Positions 44,349 to 52,903 are shown, counted from the stretch's first letter. The stretch is 64,000 nt of DNA from Bordetella genomosp. 10 (GCF_002261225.1 NZ_NEVM01000005.1:2976001-3040000); one strand, 5' to 3'. Made by a program: numbers and translations. The notes: a model not told the origin generated them from the letters alone.

Positions 44349-45440
44349 ATGGCGCGCGCTCCTTGCACCGTGAAGGACTCAGTGGATAACGCGAAGGACG
44401 CATCGCTCGCGGCGTCGCCGGCCATGGCGCCGGGAGCGCCGAAACGATCCGCGTCACCGTCCGAGCCGGAGCCAGCCTCGACGCCATCGTCAGCGCCCTT
44501 GCCGGCGCCCATGCAGGCCTGGCTGGCGCATCTGGAAACGCATCGGCGCTATTCCCCGCATACGCTGGCCGGCTATCGGCGCGACCTCGCCCACCTGGCC
44601 GCCCTGGCCGGCGATCGCCCCCTGGACCGGCTCGCCAACGGCCACATCCGCCAGTTCGTCGCGCGCCTGCATGCGCGCGACCTGGGCCCGCGCAGCCTGG
44701 CGCGCGCGCTCGCGGCCTGGCGCGGCTTCTATCAATGGTGGGCGCGGGAAGCCGGCTTGCCGGGCAATCCGGTCGCGGGCGTCAAGGCGCCCAAGGCGGC
44801 GCGCGGCCTGCCCAAGGCGCTGTCGGTCGAGCAGGCCCAGGCCTTGCTCGAAAGACCCGCCGCGCAGGCCGCGACCGAACCCGTCGCGCTGCGCGACCAG
44901 GCCATGTTCGAACTGCTGTATTCCAGCGGCCTGCGGCTGTCCGAACTGACGGGGCTGGACTGGCGCTATGAACGCAACGCCGATCATGAATCCACGAGCT
45001 GGCTGAACCTGGACGAGCACGAGGTATCGGTGCTGGGCAAGGGCGGCAAGCGGCGCGCGGTGCCGGTGGGCGCGGCGGCGCTGGCCGCGCTGCAAGCCTG
45101 GCTGCCGATGCGCGCGCGCCTGCTCGGTCCCGCCAGCGGGCCGGCCGACGCGGCGGCCCTGTTCCTGGGCGAACGCGGCCGGCGCATCACGCCGCGCGTC
45201 GTACAGCGGCAACTGGAAAAAATGGCCCAGGCCAGCGGCCTGCCCGTGCACGTCCACCCGCACGTGCTGCGCCACAGCTTCGCCAGCCACGTCCTGCAAT
45301 CGGCGCAGGATCTGCGGGCGGTGCAGGAAATGCTGGGACACGCGAACATTTCCACCACGCAGGTCTATACCCGGCTGGACTTCCAGCACCTGGCCAAGGT
45401 CTACGACCAGGCCCACCCGCGCGCCGGGCGCAAGTCCTGA
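44349..45440 (+). CDS. xerC: Tyrosine recombinase XerC
   Basis: XerC acts with XerD at dif to resolve chromosome dimers. It has 363 residues with the full tyrosine-recombinase set: R196 (SSGLRLSEL), K231 (GKGGKRR), H305 and R308 (HPHVLRHSFASH), H331 (GHANIS), and nucleophile Y340. A low-complexity N-terminal extension of about 50 residues precedes the SAM-like domain (MQAWLAHLETHRRYSPHTLA), so the real start may be later. There is an insert (RYERNADHESTSW) before the catalytic Lys strand, which I believe is common in Burkholderiales XerC. The dapF context argues for XerC rather than XerD. Confidence 0.93.
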   Translation: MARAPCTVKDSVDNAKDASLAASPAMAPGAPKRSASPSEPEPASTPSSAPLPAPMQAWLAHLETHRRYSPHTLAGYRRDLAHLAALAGDRPLDRLANGHIRQFVARLHARDLGPRSLARALAAWRGFYQWWAREAGLPGNPVAGVKAPKAARGLPKALSVEQAQALLERPAAQAATEPVALRDQAMFELLYSSGLRLSELTGLDWRYERNADHESTSWLNLDEHEVSVLGKGGKRRAVPVGAAALAALQAWLPMRARLLGPASGPADAAALFLGERGRRITPRVVQRQLEKMAQASGLPVHVHPHVLRHSFASHVLQSAQDLRAVQEMLGHANISTTQVYTRLDFQHLAKVYDQAHPRAGRKS

Positions 45441-45497
45441 ATACGCCGCGAACACACGTTTCGTGGCGGGATTGCGCGATCGTTGCGGTGACGCGCC

Positions 45498-46721
45498 TCA
45501 AGCCGCGCCGGTAACGGCGCCGCCCAATAGCAGCAACCCGAAGGCGAACACGGCGACCGCCGCGCAGGCCTGCGTGGCGTAGCGCAGGCGGCCGGCCCAG
45601 GACGGCGACAGGCGCGCGCCGCCGCGCACCAGCAGATCGCTCGCCGCCACCGCCGCCCATACCAGGGTGGCGACGGTCAGGCCGGTGCCCAGGCCCATGG
45701 CCAACGCGGACACGACGCCGGCCAGGTAGAAATCCTGCGCCAGCGCGAACACCAACACGATCAAGGCGCCGCTGCATGGGCGCAATCCGACCGCGAGAAT
45801 GGCGGACCACGCCTTGCGCGGACTCAGCCGGCCCGCCACCGCTTGCGGTGGCGGCACATGGGCATGGCCGCAACCGCAGTCGACGCCGTGAGCGTGCGGC
45901 GCATGGCCGTGGTTGTGATCGTGGTTGTGATCGTGGCTGCGGTCGTGGGCGTGATTATCGGCGTGGCTTCCGTCATGACCATGATCGTGATCGTGATCGC
46001 CATGCTCATGGCCGTGCCGATGATGGCCGCCGCCATGGTCCTGCTCCACGCCGGACGCAGCATCGTCCGGCGCGCCCTTTCGCCATAAGGGCCGGAGCGC
46101 CTTGCGCCACACCAGCCATGCCCCCAGCGCCACGATCATCGCGAACGAGCCGGTCTCCAGCCACCGCGTCGCGGCGTTCATCGTGCCGGCCGTGACGCGC
46201 AGGATGCCCGCGGCCACGCTGACCAGCAGGATCGCGACCAGCGCCTGCACCAAAGCCGACAGCAAGGCCAGCACCGCGCCGTTGCGGGCGGTCTGCCGGT
46301 TGGCCAGCACATAGGTGGCGACCACCGCCTTGCCATGGCCCGGCCCCAGGGCGTGGAAAATGCCATACGCGAACGACAGGCCCACGAGCGGCCATGCCGC
46401 CCAGGCGTCGGCCTGCCAGCCGCGCACCGCCCCCGTGAGCTGGCGATAGAAATGGCTTTGCCAGGCGGAGACCCAGCCCAGCAGGCGCAACAGCCAGTCG
46501 GGCCCATCCACCGCGCCGCCCACCTCCGGAACCCCGAACGGATGCGCCGCCGCGGCCGGCAGCGACAAGGCGGACAGAAGCAATCCCAGGCATGCCGCCA
46601 AACCCTGCGCGCCCGCGAACCGGGCCCCATGCCGCGTCCCCGCGCCGCCTCGCCGCGACGACAGCCTGGCCCACATCGGCATCGCGACCAGCAGCAGCAC
46701 GAGTATCGGCATCATGGACAT
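45498..46721 (-). CDS. NicO/RcnA-family metal permease with His-rich loop
   Basis: This 407-residue inner-membrane transporter of the nickel/cobalt (HoxN/NicO-RcnA) superfamily has motifs FHALGPGHGKAVVATY in one helix and GLRPCSGALIVLVFA in another. A central cytoplasmic or periplasmic loop (about 228-292) is extremely rich in His, Asp and Asn. Family members export or import Ni/Co. Its place at the end of the znu operon, directly behind a DUF1007 gene, suggests zinc handling instead. Paired NicO-DUF1007 genes are recurrent near zinc uptake genes. Metal assignment is inference. Confidence 0.85.
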   Translation of the reverse strand: MSMMPILVLLLVAMPMWARLSSRRGGAGTRHGARFAGAQGLAACLGLLLSALSLPAAAAHPFGVPEVGGAVDGPDWLLRLLGWVSAWQSHFYRQLTGAVRGWQADAWAAWPLVGLSFAYGIFHALGPGHGKAVVATYVLANRQTARNGAVLALLSALVQALVAILLVSVAAGILRVTAGTMNAATRWLETGSFAMIVALGAWLVWRKALRPLWRKGAPDDAASGVEQDHGGGHHRHGHEHGDHDHDHGHDGSHADNHAHDRSHDHNHDHNHGHAPHAHGVDCGCGHAHVPPPQAVAGRLSPRKAWSAILAVGLRPCSGALIVLVFALAQDFYLAGVVSALAMGLGTGLTVATLVWAAVAASDLLVRGGARLSPSWAGRLRYATQACAAVAVFAFGLLLLGGAVTGAA

Positions 46722-46722
46722 A

Positions 46723-46798
46723 GGATCAAGAACATCAGCATTCAGGACGCCGGCATCTCGGACACGGGATCAAGGATATCGACATCCAGGACACCGGC
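46723..46798. repeat. Direct repeat of 32 bp, 44 bp apart, in the DUF1007-NicO spacer
   Basis: Copies at 46723-46754 and 46767-46798 both begin GGATCAAG and end CCGGC. They match at about 26 of 32 positions. They fill the spacer between the DUF1007 and NicO genes. Confidence 0.7.
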
Positions 46799-46811
46799 GC
46801 CGTCGCCCCGG

Positions 46812-47546
46812 TCACGGGCACGTCACCCGGATCCGATGCGTCAGGCCCTTGGTGGCCGCGAACAGCTCCTCCGGCAGGTCCGACTGGTCGGCGGGGATGG
46901 CCGCCAGTTGCTGCACCAGCGCCGCGTCCAGGGGCTTGGGCGGACGGTAGTCGGCGCGGCAACCCGCCGGCGCGCGGTCCATGGAAACAGCGCCCGGCGC
47001 GCTGAAATCGTAGGCGACGAAATACGTCGGGTCGATGATGTCGACGTCCACGCCCGCGGCGCCCGGCGCGGGCGGCTGCTGCAAGGGCAAGGTGAAGGAT
47101 AGCGCCATCGCCTTGCGCCCGGCATCCCACTCGACCTTGGCGTCGCGCGGCGCGGCATAGGCGAGCACCTTGCCGCCCACGGCGACCCGCGTGAAGTAAT
47201 GGGAAATCGGCTCGCCCAGGGCGTTCATCCATTCCTTCGCCATGCGGTCCAGCGTGGCGGGCGGCAACTGGCCCTTCTCGTCGGCCAGCCCCTGGGTCGT
47301 GTACGCGACGAACATCTCGTCGAACTTCCAGCGCTCCCGCACCGCCTCCAGCCGCCCCTGGCCGTCGAAGACCAGCACGGCCTCGCCGTCTATCCACATG
47401 TGCGGATGCGCCCGCGCGGGCGCGGCGGCCAAAAGCGTCGCCGCCGCCAGCAAAGCGCCGGCAGCCGGCAGGAGACGGCGCCGCGCGGAAGACGACGCGC
47501 GCGCCGCCACGGCGCTTCGCCCGGGATCGCGGAAAGCTTGCCTCAT
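46812..47546 (-). CDS. DUF1007 family periplasmic protein
   Basis: This 244-residue protein has a signal peptide ending in APARA, after which the mature N-terminus is HPHMWIDGEAVLVFD, a conserved His-X-His start likely to bind metal. RWKFDEMFVAYTTQ and DPTYFVAYDF are further family segments. The start at 47546 overlaps the znuA stop by one base (TGATG), so it is translationally coupled to the zinc importer. The function is unproven; a periplasmic zinc-binding accessory role fits the operon. Confidence 0.88.
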   Translation of the reverse strand: MRQAFRDPGRSAVAARASSSARRRLLPAAGALLAAATLLAAAPARAHPHMWIDGEAVLVFDGQGRLEAVRERWKFDEMFVAYTTQGLADEKGQLPPATLDRMAKEWMNALGEPISHYFTRVAVGGKVLAYAAPRDAKVEWDAGRKAMALSFTLPLQQPPAPGAAGVDVDIIDPTYFVAYDFSAPGAVSMDRAPAGCRADYRPPKPLDAALVQQLAAIPADQSDLPEELFAATKGLTHRIRVTCP

Positions 47547-48553
47547 CAAGGCTTCAGCGCGGCCATGAACTGGCTCAGGTTCCACTCGAACATGCCCAGG
47601 TAGGTGGCGGCCGGCAGGCCCGGCTTGGCCAGGGCGTCCGAGTACAAGGTGCCGCCGACGCGCGCGCCGGTTTCGCGCGCGATCTGCTGCGCCAGCCTGG
47701 GGCTGCTGACGTTCTCGAAAAACACCGCGGGCACTTTCTCCTGGCGGATCTGGCCGATGATGCGCGCCACGTCGGCGGCCGAGGGCTCGGCCTCGGTCGA
47801 GATCCCCATGGCGGAGATGAACGTCATGCCATAGGCATCGCCGAAATAGCCGAAGGCGTCGTGCGAGGTCACCACCCGGCGGCGCTCTGGCGGCAAGGCG
47901 GCGAAGGCCTGCTTCACGCGGGCGTCCATGGCCTCGATGCGCGCGACATACGCGTCGGTGCGCTGGCGATAGGCATCGGCATGCGCGGGATCGGCCGCCG
48001 CCAGCGCGGCGCCGATATTGCGGGCGTAGCGGGCGCCGTTGGCCAGGCTCTGCCAGGCATGCGGATCGGTGTTGCCTTCATGGCCATGGTCGTCGTGGTT
48101 GCCGCCGCCATGATCGTGATCGTGCCCGCCCGTCGCGTCGCCGCCGAAGTCGCGCGGCGTCACCCCTTCCGAGGCCACCACCGTCGTGCCCTTGAAGCCC
48201 GACGCGCGCACCAGCTTGGGCAGCCACGCCTCGAAGCCCAGGCCATTGACCACCAGCAACTGCGCGGCCGCGATACGGCGGGCGTCGGCCGGCGTCGGCT
48301 CGTACTCGTGGGCGTCGCCGTCCGGGCCGACCAGCACGTCCACCTGCACGTCGCCGTCGCCGATCTGCTTCACCATGTCGCCCAGGATGGAAAAGCTGGC
48401 CACCACCTTCAGCGGTCCCGCGGGAGCAGGCGCCTGGGACTGGGCGAAGGCGGCCGGGCCGCTGCCCAGCACGCCGCAGGCGGCCAGGGCCAATGCCGCC
48501 AGCGCCTGGCGGCGCGCCGGCAGGAACCGGTGGGAAAAAGTCGCGAATGCCAT
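47546..48553 (-). CDS. znuA: Periplasmic zinc-binding protein ZnuA
   Basis: This high-affinity Zn(II) receptor of the ZnuABC importer has 335 residues and a signal peptide to about residue 38. Metal ligands are H82 (DAHEYEPTP), H165 (TDPHAW) and a later His in TSHDAFGYF. Between the first two is a His/Asp-rich flexible loop (about 143-158), typical of ZnuA rather than of manganese receptors. It is 21 bp downstream of znuB in the same operon, and the znu promoter region carries a Zur-like site. Confidence 0.96.
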   Translation of the reverse strand: MAFATFSHRFLPARRQALAALALAACGVLGSGPAAFAQSQAPAPAGPLKVVASFSILGDMVKQIGDGDVQVDVLVGPDGDAHEYEPTPADARRIAAAQLLVVNGLGFEAWLPKLVRASGFKGTTVVASEGVTPRDFGGDATGGHDHDHGGGNHDDHGHEGNTDPHAWQSLANGARYARNIGAALAAADPAHADAYRQRTDAYVARIEAMDARVKQAFAALPPERRRVVTSHDAFGYFGDAYGMTFISAMGISTEAEPSAADVARIIGQIRQEKVPAVFFENVSSPRLAQQIARETGARVGGTLYSDALAKPGLPAATYLGMFEWNLSQFMAALKP

Positions 48554-48574
48554 GGATGAATACCCCGTGGAAGA

Positions 48575-49447
48575 TCAGCGCGCGCCGCGCCGGGCGCGCC
48601 GTGAGAAATCCAGCAGGCCGCCCTGCGGCCCGCCGGCGACGGAAACCAGGTAGACGACGCCCGCCGCGAGAATGATGGCGGGCGAGGCCGGCACGTTGTA
48701 GTGATAGGAGATCAGCAGCCCCGCCAGCGAGGCGAAGGCGCCCAGGAAGGCGGCCAGGGGAATCTGCCCGGCGGCCGAACGCACCCAGAAGCGCGCGGAG
48801 GCCGCCGGCAGCATCATGATGCCCACCACCATCAGCGTGCCCAGCACCTGGAAGCCGGACACCAGGTTGAACACCACCAACATCAGGAAGGCCATGTGCA
48901 CCAGTGAGCCGCCGCCGCCGGCCGCGCGCAGGAAACCCGGGTCCAGGCATTCGGCCACCAGCAGGCGGTACAGCATGGCCAACGCCACCAGGGTGATGCT
49001 GGCGCACACCGTCACCAGCAGCAGCGCGGCGTCGTCCAGGCCCAGCACGGTGCCGAAAAGCACGTGCAGCAGGTCCATATTGGAACCGCGCAGCGACACC
49101 AGCAGCACGCCCAGGCCAAGGGAAATCAGATAGAAGGCGGCGAAGCTGGCGTCCTCGCGCAAGGGCGTCAGGCGCGACACCACGCCCGCCAGCAGCGCCA
49201 CCGCCAAGCCGGTCACGATGCCGCCCAGCAGCATGGCCGTCAGCGACAGGCCCGACAACAGGAAGCCCGCCGCGACGCCGGGCAGGATGGCGTGCGACAT
49301 CGCGTCGCCCATCAGGCTCATGCGGCGCAGGACCAGGAACACCCCCAGCGGCGCGGCGCCGCAGGACAGCGCGAAGGACCCGGCCAGGGCGCGCCGCATG
49401 AAGCCATAGTCGACAAAGGGCGCCACCACCCACTCGTTCAATCCCAC
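48575..49447 (-). CDS. znuB: Zinc ABC transporter permease ZnuB
   Basis: This 290-residue inner-membrane permease of the ABC-3 family has about eight helices. Motifs are VFLVLRRMSLMGDAMSHAIL at the coupling region and GTLMVVGIMMLPAASARFW. The GTG at 49447 overlaps the end of znuC by 10 bp; a TTG at 49441 is the alternative. A longer opening on the same frame inside znuC is rejected. Confidence 0.95.
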   Translation of the reverse strand: MGLNEWVVAPFVDYGFMRRALAGSFALSCGAAPLGVFLVLRRMSLMGDAMSHAILPGVAAGFLLSGLSLTAMLLGGIVTGLAVALLAGVVSRLTPLREDASFAAFYLISLGLGVLLVSLRGSNMDLLHVLFGTVLGLDDAALLLVTVCASITLVALAMLYRLLVAECLDPGFLRAAGGGGSLVHMAFLMLVVFNLVSGFQVLGTLMVVGIMMLPAASARFWVRSAAGQIPLAAFLGAFASLAGLLISYHYNVPASPAIILAAGVVYLVSVAGGPQGGLLDFSRRARRGAR

Positions 49448-50175
49448 GCCAGCTCCTCGTCGCGCAGCGCCCGCGCCGCGCGCAAATTCTGCGCGGTGAG
49501 CACGGCCGCGGTATCGCCCCAGGCCACGCTGCGGCCCGCCAGCAGCAGGGTGCGGGGGAAATGCGCCCGCACCAGGTCCATATCGTGCAGCACGGCGATC
49601 ACCGTGCGGCCCTGCGCGTGGCAGTCGGTGAGCAAGGCCATCAAGTCCTCGGTGGTGTGGCTGTCGACCGCGGCGAAGGGTTCGTCCAGCAGCAGCACGC
49701 CGGCATCCTGCAGCATCAGCCGGGCGAACAAGGCGCGCTGCAACTGGCCGCCCGACAGCGTGCCGGCGATGCGGTCGCCCAGGTCCGCCAGCCCCACGGC
49801 GGCCAGCGCCTGCTCGACGCGGTCGCGCTCGTCCCGTCCGAAACGGCGCCACGGCCCCACGCGGCGCCAGGCGCCCATGGCGACCAGCTCGCGCACGGTA
49901 ATGGGAAAGGAACGGTCCAGGTCGGCCGCCTGCGGCAGCCAGGCCAGCTCGCGGCGTCCGGCGCCGTCGACGCGGACCTTGCCGGCCAGCGGCCGCAATA
50001 CGCCCATGATGCCCTTGACCAGCGTGGACTTGCCGGCGCCGTTGGGACCCACGATGGCCGTCATCGAGCCGGGCGCGAATACCCCGCTGACGTCGCTGAC
50101 GGCGGGACGGCCGCGCCAGCCATAGGAAACGCGGTCCAGCGTGATGCCGGCCGCGGGCACCGGATTCACCACCAT
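49438..50175 (-). CDS. znuC: Zinc ABC transporter ATPase ZnuC
   Basis: This 245-residue ATPase has Walker A GPNGAGKS (43-50), signature LSGGQ (140-144), Walker B/DEP LLLDEP (161-166) and the switch HDMD. It energises ZnuAB. The ATG at 50175 is favoured because it lies in the last bases of the small upstream membrane ORF, giving coupled translation. An in-frame ATG at 50187 is also possible. Neither has a separate Shine-Dalgarno, which supports coupling. Confidence 0.95.
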   Translation of the reverse strand: MVVNPVPAAGITLDRVSYGWRGRPAVSDVSGVFAPGSMTAIVGPNGAGKSTLVKGIMGVLRPLAGKVRVDGAGRRELAWLPQAADLDRSFPITVRELVAMGAWRRVGPWRRFGRDERDRVEQALAAVGLADLGDRIAGTLSGGQLQRALFARLMLQDAGVLLLDEPFAAVDSHTTEDLMALLTDCHAQGRTVIAVLHDMDLVRAHFPRTLLLAGRSVAWGDTAAVLTAQNLRAARALRDEELAWD

Positions 50176-50327
50176 CCCATCGCCCATCCGGTCAAGGCCC
50201 AGAGGCCGGCGCACACCGCCAGCGCGACGCCCACCCGCTGCCATGCCGACGCGAGCAGCCAGGAGACGTGGCCATGCCGGGCGCCGGGCGCGGCGCAAGC
50301 TTGCTGGGGGGAGGGTGTGGCGGACAT
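50166..50327 (-). CDS. Small membrane protein at the head of the znu operon (53 aa)
   Basis: An ATG-started frame of 53 residues (MSATPSPQQACAAPGARHGH at the start) ends in one clear hydrophobic helix (VGVALAVCAGLWALTGWAMG). Its stop codon overlaps the znuC start region by 10 bp. It is the first possible gene behind the Zur-like site. I recognise no family. Support is the clean membrane helix, G/C-ended codons and the overlap with znuC. It may be a small transporter subunit or merely a leader peptide for coupling. Confidence 0.55.
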   Translation of the reverse strand: MSATPSPQQACAAPGARHGHVSWLLASAWQRVGVALAVCAGLWALTGWAMGWW

Positions 50328-50394
50328 GAAAGGGAGCGGCGGCGGGAAAACCGTCGCCGAAAGCGGTGAATAGCGACGAATCGCGATGAATGAA

Positions 50395-50409
50395 TGTTAT
50401 ATCATATCA
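50395..50409. promoter_or_regulatory. Candidate Zur box between znu operon and zur
   Basis: TGTTATATCATATCA is a near-palindrome resembling the Zur consensus TGTTATA-N-TATAACA (12 of 14 arm positions). It lies in the AT-rich centre of the divergent promoter region, 68 bp from the first znu-side ORF and 45 bp from zur, so one site could repress both. Confidence 0.65.
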
Positions 50410-50453
50410 AATAAGGCACGCCCCGTGCCCCGACGCGGTATGCTCCTGCCTGT

Positions 50454-50999
50454 ATGCCCACCTCATCCCGGCCCTCCAAGGCGTCTTCCGCCGACCAGAT
50501 CAACGCCCAACTGGACGTTGCCGACGACCTCTGCAACCAGCGCGGCAAGCGCCTGACGCCGATCCGGCGCAAGGTGCTGGAGTTGCTGCTGCGCCACGGC
50601 CGCAGCGTCAAGGCCTACGAACTGCTGGAAGCGATGCGCGAGGTCCATCCCGGCGCCGCGCCGCCGACCGTCTATCGCGCCCTGGATTTCCTGCTCGACG
50701 AAGGCCTGATCCACCGCCTGGACGCGGTCAACGCCTGGACGGCCTGTCATGACGCGGGCGGCAAGCCGCACGACCTGCTGGTGGTCTGCACCGGCTGCGG
50801 CGCGGTGGCGGAAGTCAGCGATCCCGCCATGAGCCGGCAACTGGCCGAGCGGGTCGCCCGTACGGGCTACATCCTGAACAGCCACGAAACCGAAATCCGC
50901 GCCCTTTGCCCCGCTTGCCAGAAAGAACAAGGGGTAACCGGTGGGCACAAACATGGCAATGGCCACGGCCATTCCCACGGTTCGGGGCACTCGCATTGA
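50454..50999 (+). CDS. zur: Zinc uptake regulator Zur (Fur family)
   Basis: This zinc-sensing repressor of 181 residues has the winged helix (RKVLELLLRHGRSVKAYELL, PTVYRALDFLLDEGLIHRLD), the regulatory-site His/Cys region (WTACHDAGGKPHDLLVVCTGCG) and the second CXXC (CPACQ) of the structural zinc site. A glycine/histidine tail (about 164-181) is unusual for Zur and could bind extra zinc. It is divergent from znuCBA and shares the candidate Zur box. The alternative assignment, Fur or PerR, is disfavoured by context. Confidence 0.93.
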   Translation: MPTSSRPSKASSADQINAQLDVADDLCNQRGKRLTPIRRKVLELLLRHGRSVKAYELLEAMREVHPGAAPPTVYRALDFLLDEGLIHRLDAVNAWTACHDAGGKPHDLLVVCTGCGAVAEVSDPAMSRQLAERVARTGYILNSHETEIRALCPACQKEQGVTGGHKHGNGHGHSHGSGHSH

Positions 51000-51106
51000 G
51001 CCCAGGCACGCCACGTGCTGGCGTGTTTACGATTATTACCTTGAATTGCCGGCTTCTGCCCCCATTTCGCTGTAATTCTCGCGCTAAACCAGGGTAGGCC
51101 CGGGGT

Positions 51107-51135
51107 TTGCCCCCTGCCGCCGACTGTGCTGTAAT
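51107..51135 (+). promoter_or_regulatory. Candidate sigma-70 promoter for the CobW-family GTPase gene
   Basis: TTGCCC and TGTAAT are 17 bp apart, with TG one base before the -10 (extended -10 type). It predicts a leader of about 113 nt. A similar GCTGTAATTCT box occurs 60 bp upstream (51069-51079) without a good -35. The remaining 255-bp gap behind zur has no gene. Confidence 0.45.
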
Positions 51136-51254
51136 CCTGCGTCCGGTCGCTCGCGCGGCCCCCCAGTTCGCGGCCTTGGTCCTGCCCTGTCCGGCGCGCC
51201 CCTCAACGCTCCGGCCCTCCCGGGCCCTGCTCCGGCATCTAATTCGCAGTCATC

Positions 51255-52373
51255 ATGAATACCTCGCGCAGTTTGGACAACATGGTTCCCGTCACCATCC
51301 TCACCGGCTTCCTCGGTGCGGGCAAGACGACGCTGCTCAAACGTATCCTGACCGAATACCATGGCCGCCGCGTCGCGGTCATCGAAAACGAGTTCGGGCC
51401 CGAAAGCATCGACAACGACCTGTTGATCCAGGACAGCGACGAAGAAATCGTCGAACTGAGCAACGGTTGCGTCTGCTGCACCGTGCGCGGCGACCTGATG
51501 CGCACGCTCAACGAGCTGCGCCAGAAGCGCCAGGCCGGCGACCTGAAATTCGAACGCGTCATCCTGGAAACCACCGGCATGGCCAATCCGGGCCCCGTGT
51601 GCCAGACCTTCTTCATGGACGACGACATCGCCGAGTACTACCGCCTGGACGCGGTGGTGACGGTGGTCGACGCCAAGCACGGCATGGTCACGCTGGACGA
51701 ACAGCCGGAATCGCAGAAGCAGATCGGCTTTGCCGACCGCATCCTGATTTCCAAGAAGGACCTGGTCAACGAAGCCGACTACGAAGCCCTGCGCGCGCGC
51801 ATCGTGCGCATCAATCCGCGCGCGCCGATCACGCCGGTCAATTTCGGCGACGCGGACCTGAAGTCCATCATCGACATCAGCGGCTTCAACCTGAACTCGA
51901 TCCTGGACATCGACCCGGACTTCCTGGCCGACGAACATCCGGACGCCCGCCACGACCATGATCACGATCACGGCCATGACCACGGTCACGACCACGACGA
52001 TCACGACCATGGCGATTGCGGCGCCGGCTGCGATCACCCGCATCATCACCATCACGCCCACCACGACGACGAGATCGGCGCATTCGTGTTCCGCTCGAAC
52101 AAGCCCTTCGATCCGTCGCGGCTGGAGGAATTCCTCGGCGGCGTGGTGCAAGTCTATGGTCCCGATTTGCTGCGCTATAAAGGCATCCTTTACATGAAAG
52201 GCGTCAATCGCCGCATGCTCTTCCAGGGCGTGCACATGATGATGGGCGCCGAGCCCGGCAAACCGTGGACCGCGAACGAGAAACCGTCGACCAAGATGGT
52301 TTTCATCGGCCGCAAGCTGCCCCAGGAGATATTCACCCGGGGACTGGAGCAGTGCCTGGTGGGCGCGGCCTGA
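51255..52373 (+). CDS. CobW/COG0523-family GTPase, putative zinc chaperone (ZigA/YjiA-like)
   Basis: This G3E GTPase of 372 residues has Walker A GFLGAGKTT (18-26), the metal-binding CXCC motif C72-V-C74-C75, switch and base-recognition elements (ILETTGMANPGP, SKKD), and a CobW C-terminal domain (FVFRSNKPFDPSRLEEFL). A His/Asp-rich stretch of about 45 residues (about 232-276) lies between the domains. COG0523 proteins next to zur/znu genes insert zinc into client proteins during zinc limitation. No cobalamin or nitrile-hydratase genes are adjacent, so zinc is the best inference. dksA follows after 39 bp. Confidence 0.9.
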   Translation: MNTSRSLDNMVPVTILTGFLGAGKTTLLKRILTEYHGRRVAVIENEFGPESIDNDLLIQDSDEEIVELSNGCVCCTVRGDLMRTLNELRQKRQAGDLKFERVILETTGMANPGPVCQTFFMDDDIAEYYRLDAVVTVVDAKHGMVTLDEQPESQKQIGFADRILISKKDLVNEADYEALRARIVRINPRAPITPVNFGDADLKSIIDISGFNLNSILDIDPDFLADEHPDARHDHDHDHGHDHGHDHDDHDHGDCGAGCDHPHHHHHAHHDDEIGAFVFRSNKPFDPSRLEEFLGGVVQVYGPDLLRYKGILYMKGVNRRMLFQGVHMMMGAEPGKPWTANEKPSTKMVFIGRKLPQEIFTRGLEQCLVGAA

Positions 52374-52412
52374 CGCCGCCCGCCCGGATCCGATTCATAG
52401 TGGAGTGTTTTC

Positions 52413-52877
52413 ATGGCTACCAAGGCAGCAACGAAAAAATCAAGCAAATCGACGACCGACACGCCGGTTGATCTGCCCAGCGAGAAGGAATTGCTGGCCA
52501 TGCCCGAATCCGACTATATGAACGATCGCCAGTTGGCGTTCTTCAAAGAGCGGCTGAAGCAACTGGAACAGGACATCCTGAACAACGCGGGTGAAACCAC
52601 CGAGCACCTGCGCGAAACGCAGTTCGTGCCCGACCCCGCCGACCGCGCCACCATCGAGGAAGAGCATGCACTGGAACTGCGCACGCGCGACCGCGAGCGC
52701 AAGCTGCTGAAGAAGGTCCAGCAGTCCATCGCCCGCATCGATAGCGGCGAATACGGCTGGTGCGAGGAAACCGGCGAGCCCATCGGCATCCCCCGCCTGC
52801 TCGCCCGTCCCACGGCCACCCTGTCGCTGGAGGCGCAGGAACGCCGCGAAATGCGCCAGAAGCTGTACGGCGACTGA
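52413..52877 (+). CDS. dksA: RNA polymerase-binding transcription factor DksA, single-cysteine type
   Basis: DksA binds the RNA polymerase secondary channel and works with ppGpp. It has 154 residues: a coiled coil with the tip acidic motif DPADRAT (D74 and D77), then the zinc-finger region. Of the four zinc cysteines of E. coli DksA, only C117 remains; the others are T120, S138 and A141 (WCEETG, TLSLEA). Zinc binding is therefore unlikely. This C/T/S/A form is, from memory, common in betaproteobacteria and resembles the zinc-independent DksA2 type. It follows the CobW GTPase and is closed by a strong terminator. Confidence 0.94.
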   Translation: MATKAATKKSSKSTTDTPVDLPSEKELLAMPESDYMNDRQLAFFKERLKQLEQDILNNAGETTEHLRETQFVPDPADRATIEEEHALELRTRDRERKLLKKVQQSIARIDSGEYGWCEETGEPIGIPRLLARPTATLSLEAQERREMRQKLYGD

Positions 52878-52903
52878 CACGCCCACGCATCCGCGCGCAT
52901 CGA

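Noticed and set aside
44349..45440. Tyrosine recombinase as an integrase of a mobile island
   Set aside because: The dapF-DUF484 context and full XerC motifs identify the housekeeping recombinase; no flanking att-like repeats or tRNA.
51255..52373. CobW-family GTPase as a cobalamin biosynthesis gene
   Set aside because: No cob genes surround it; the zur/znu neighbourhood and His-rich segment favour zinc handling. The PduO-type enzyme 3 kb away belongs to a different transcript.
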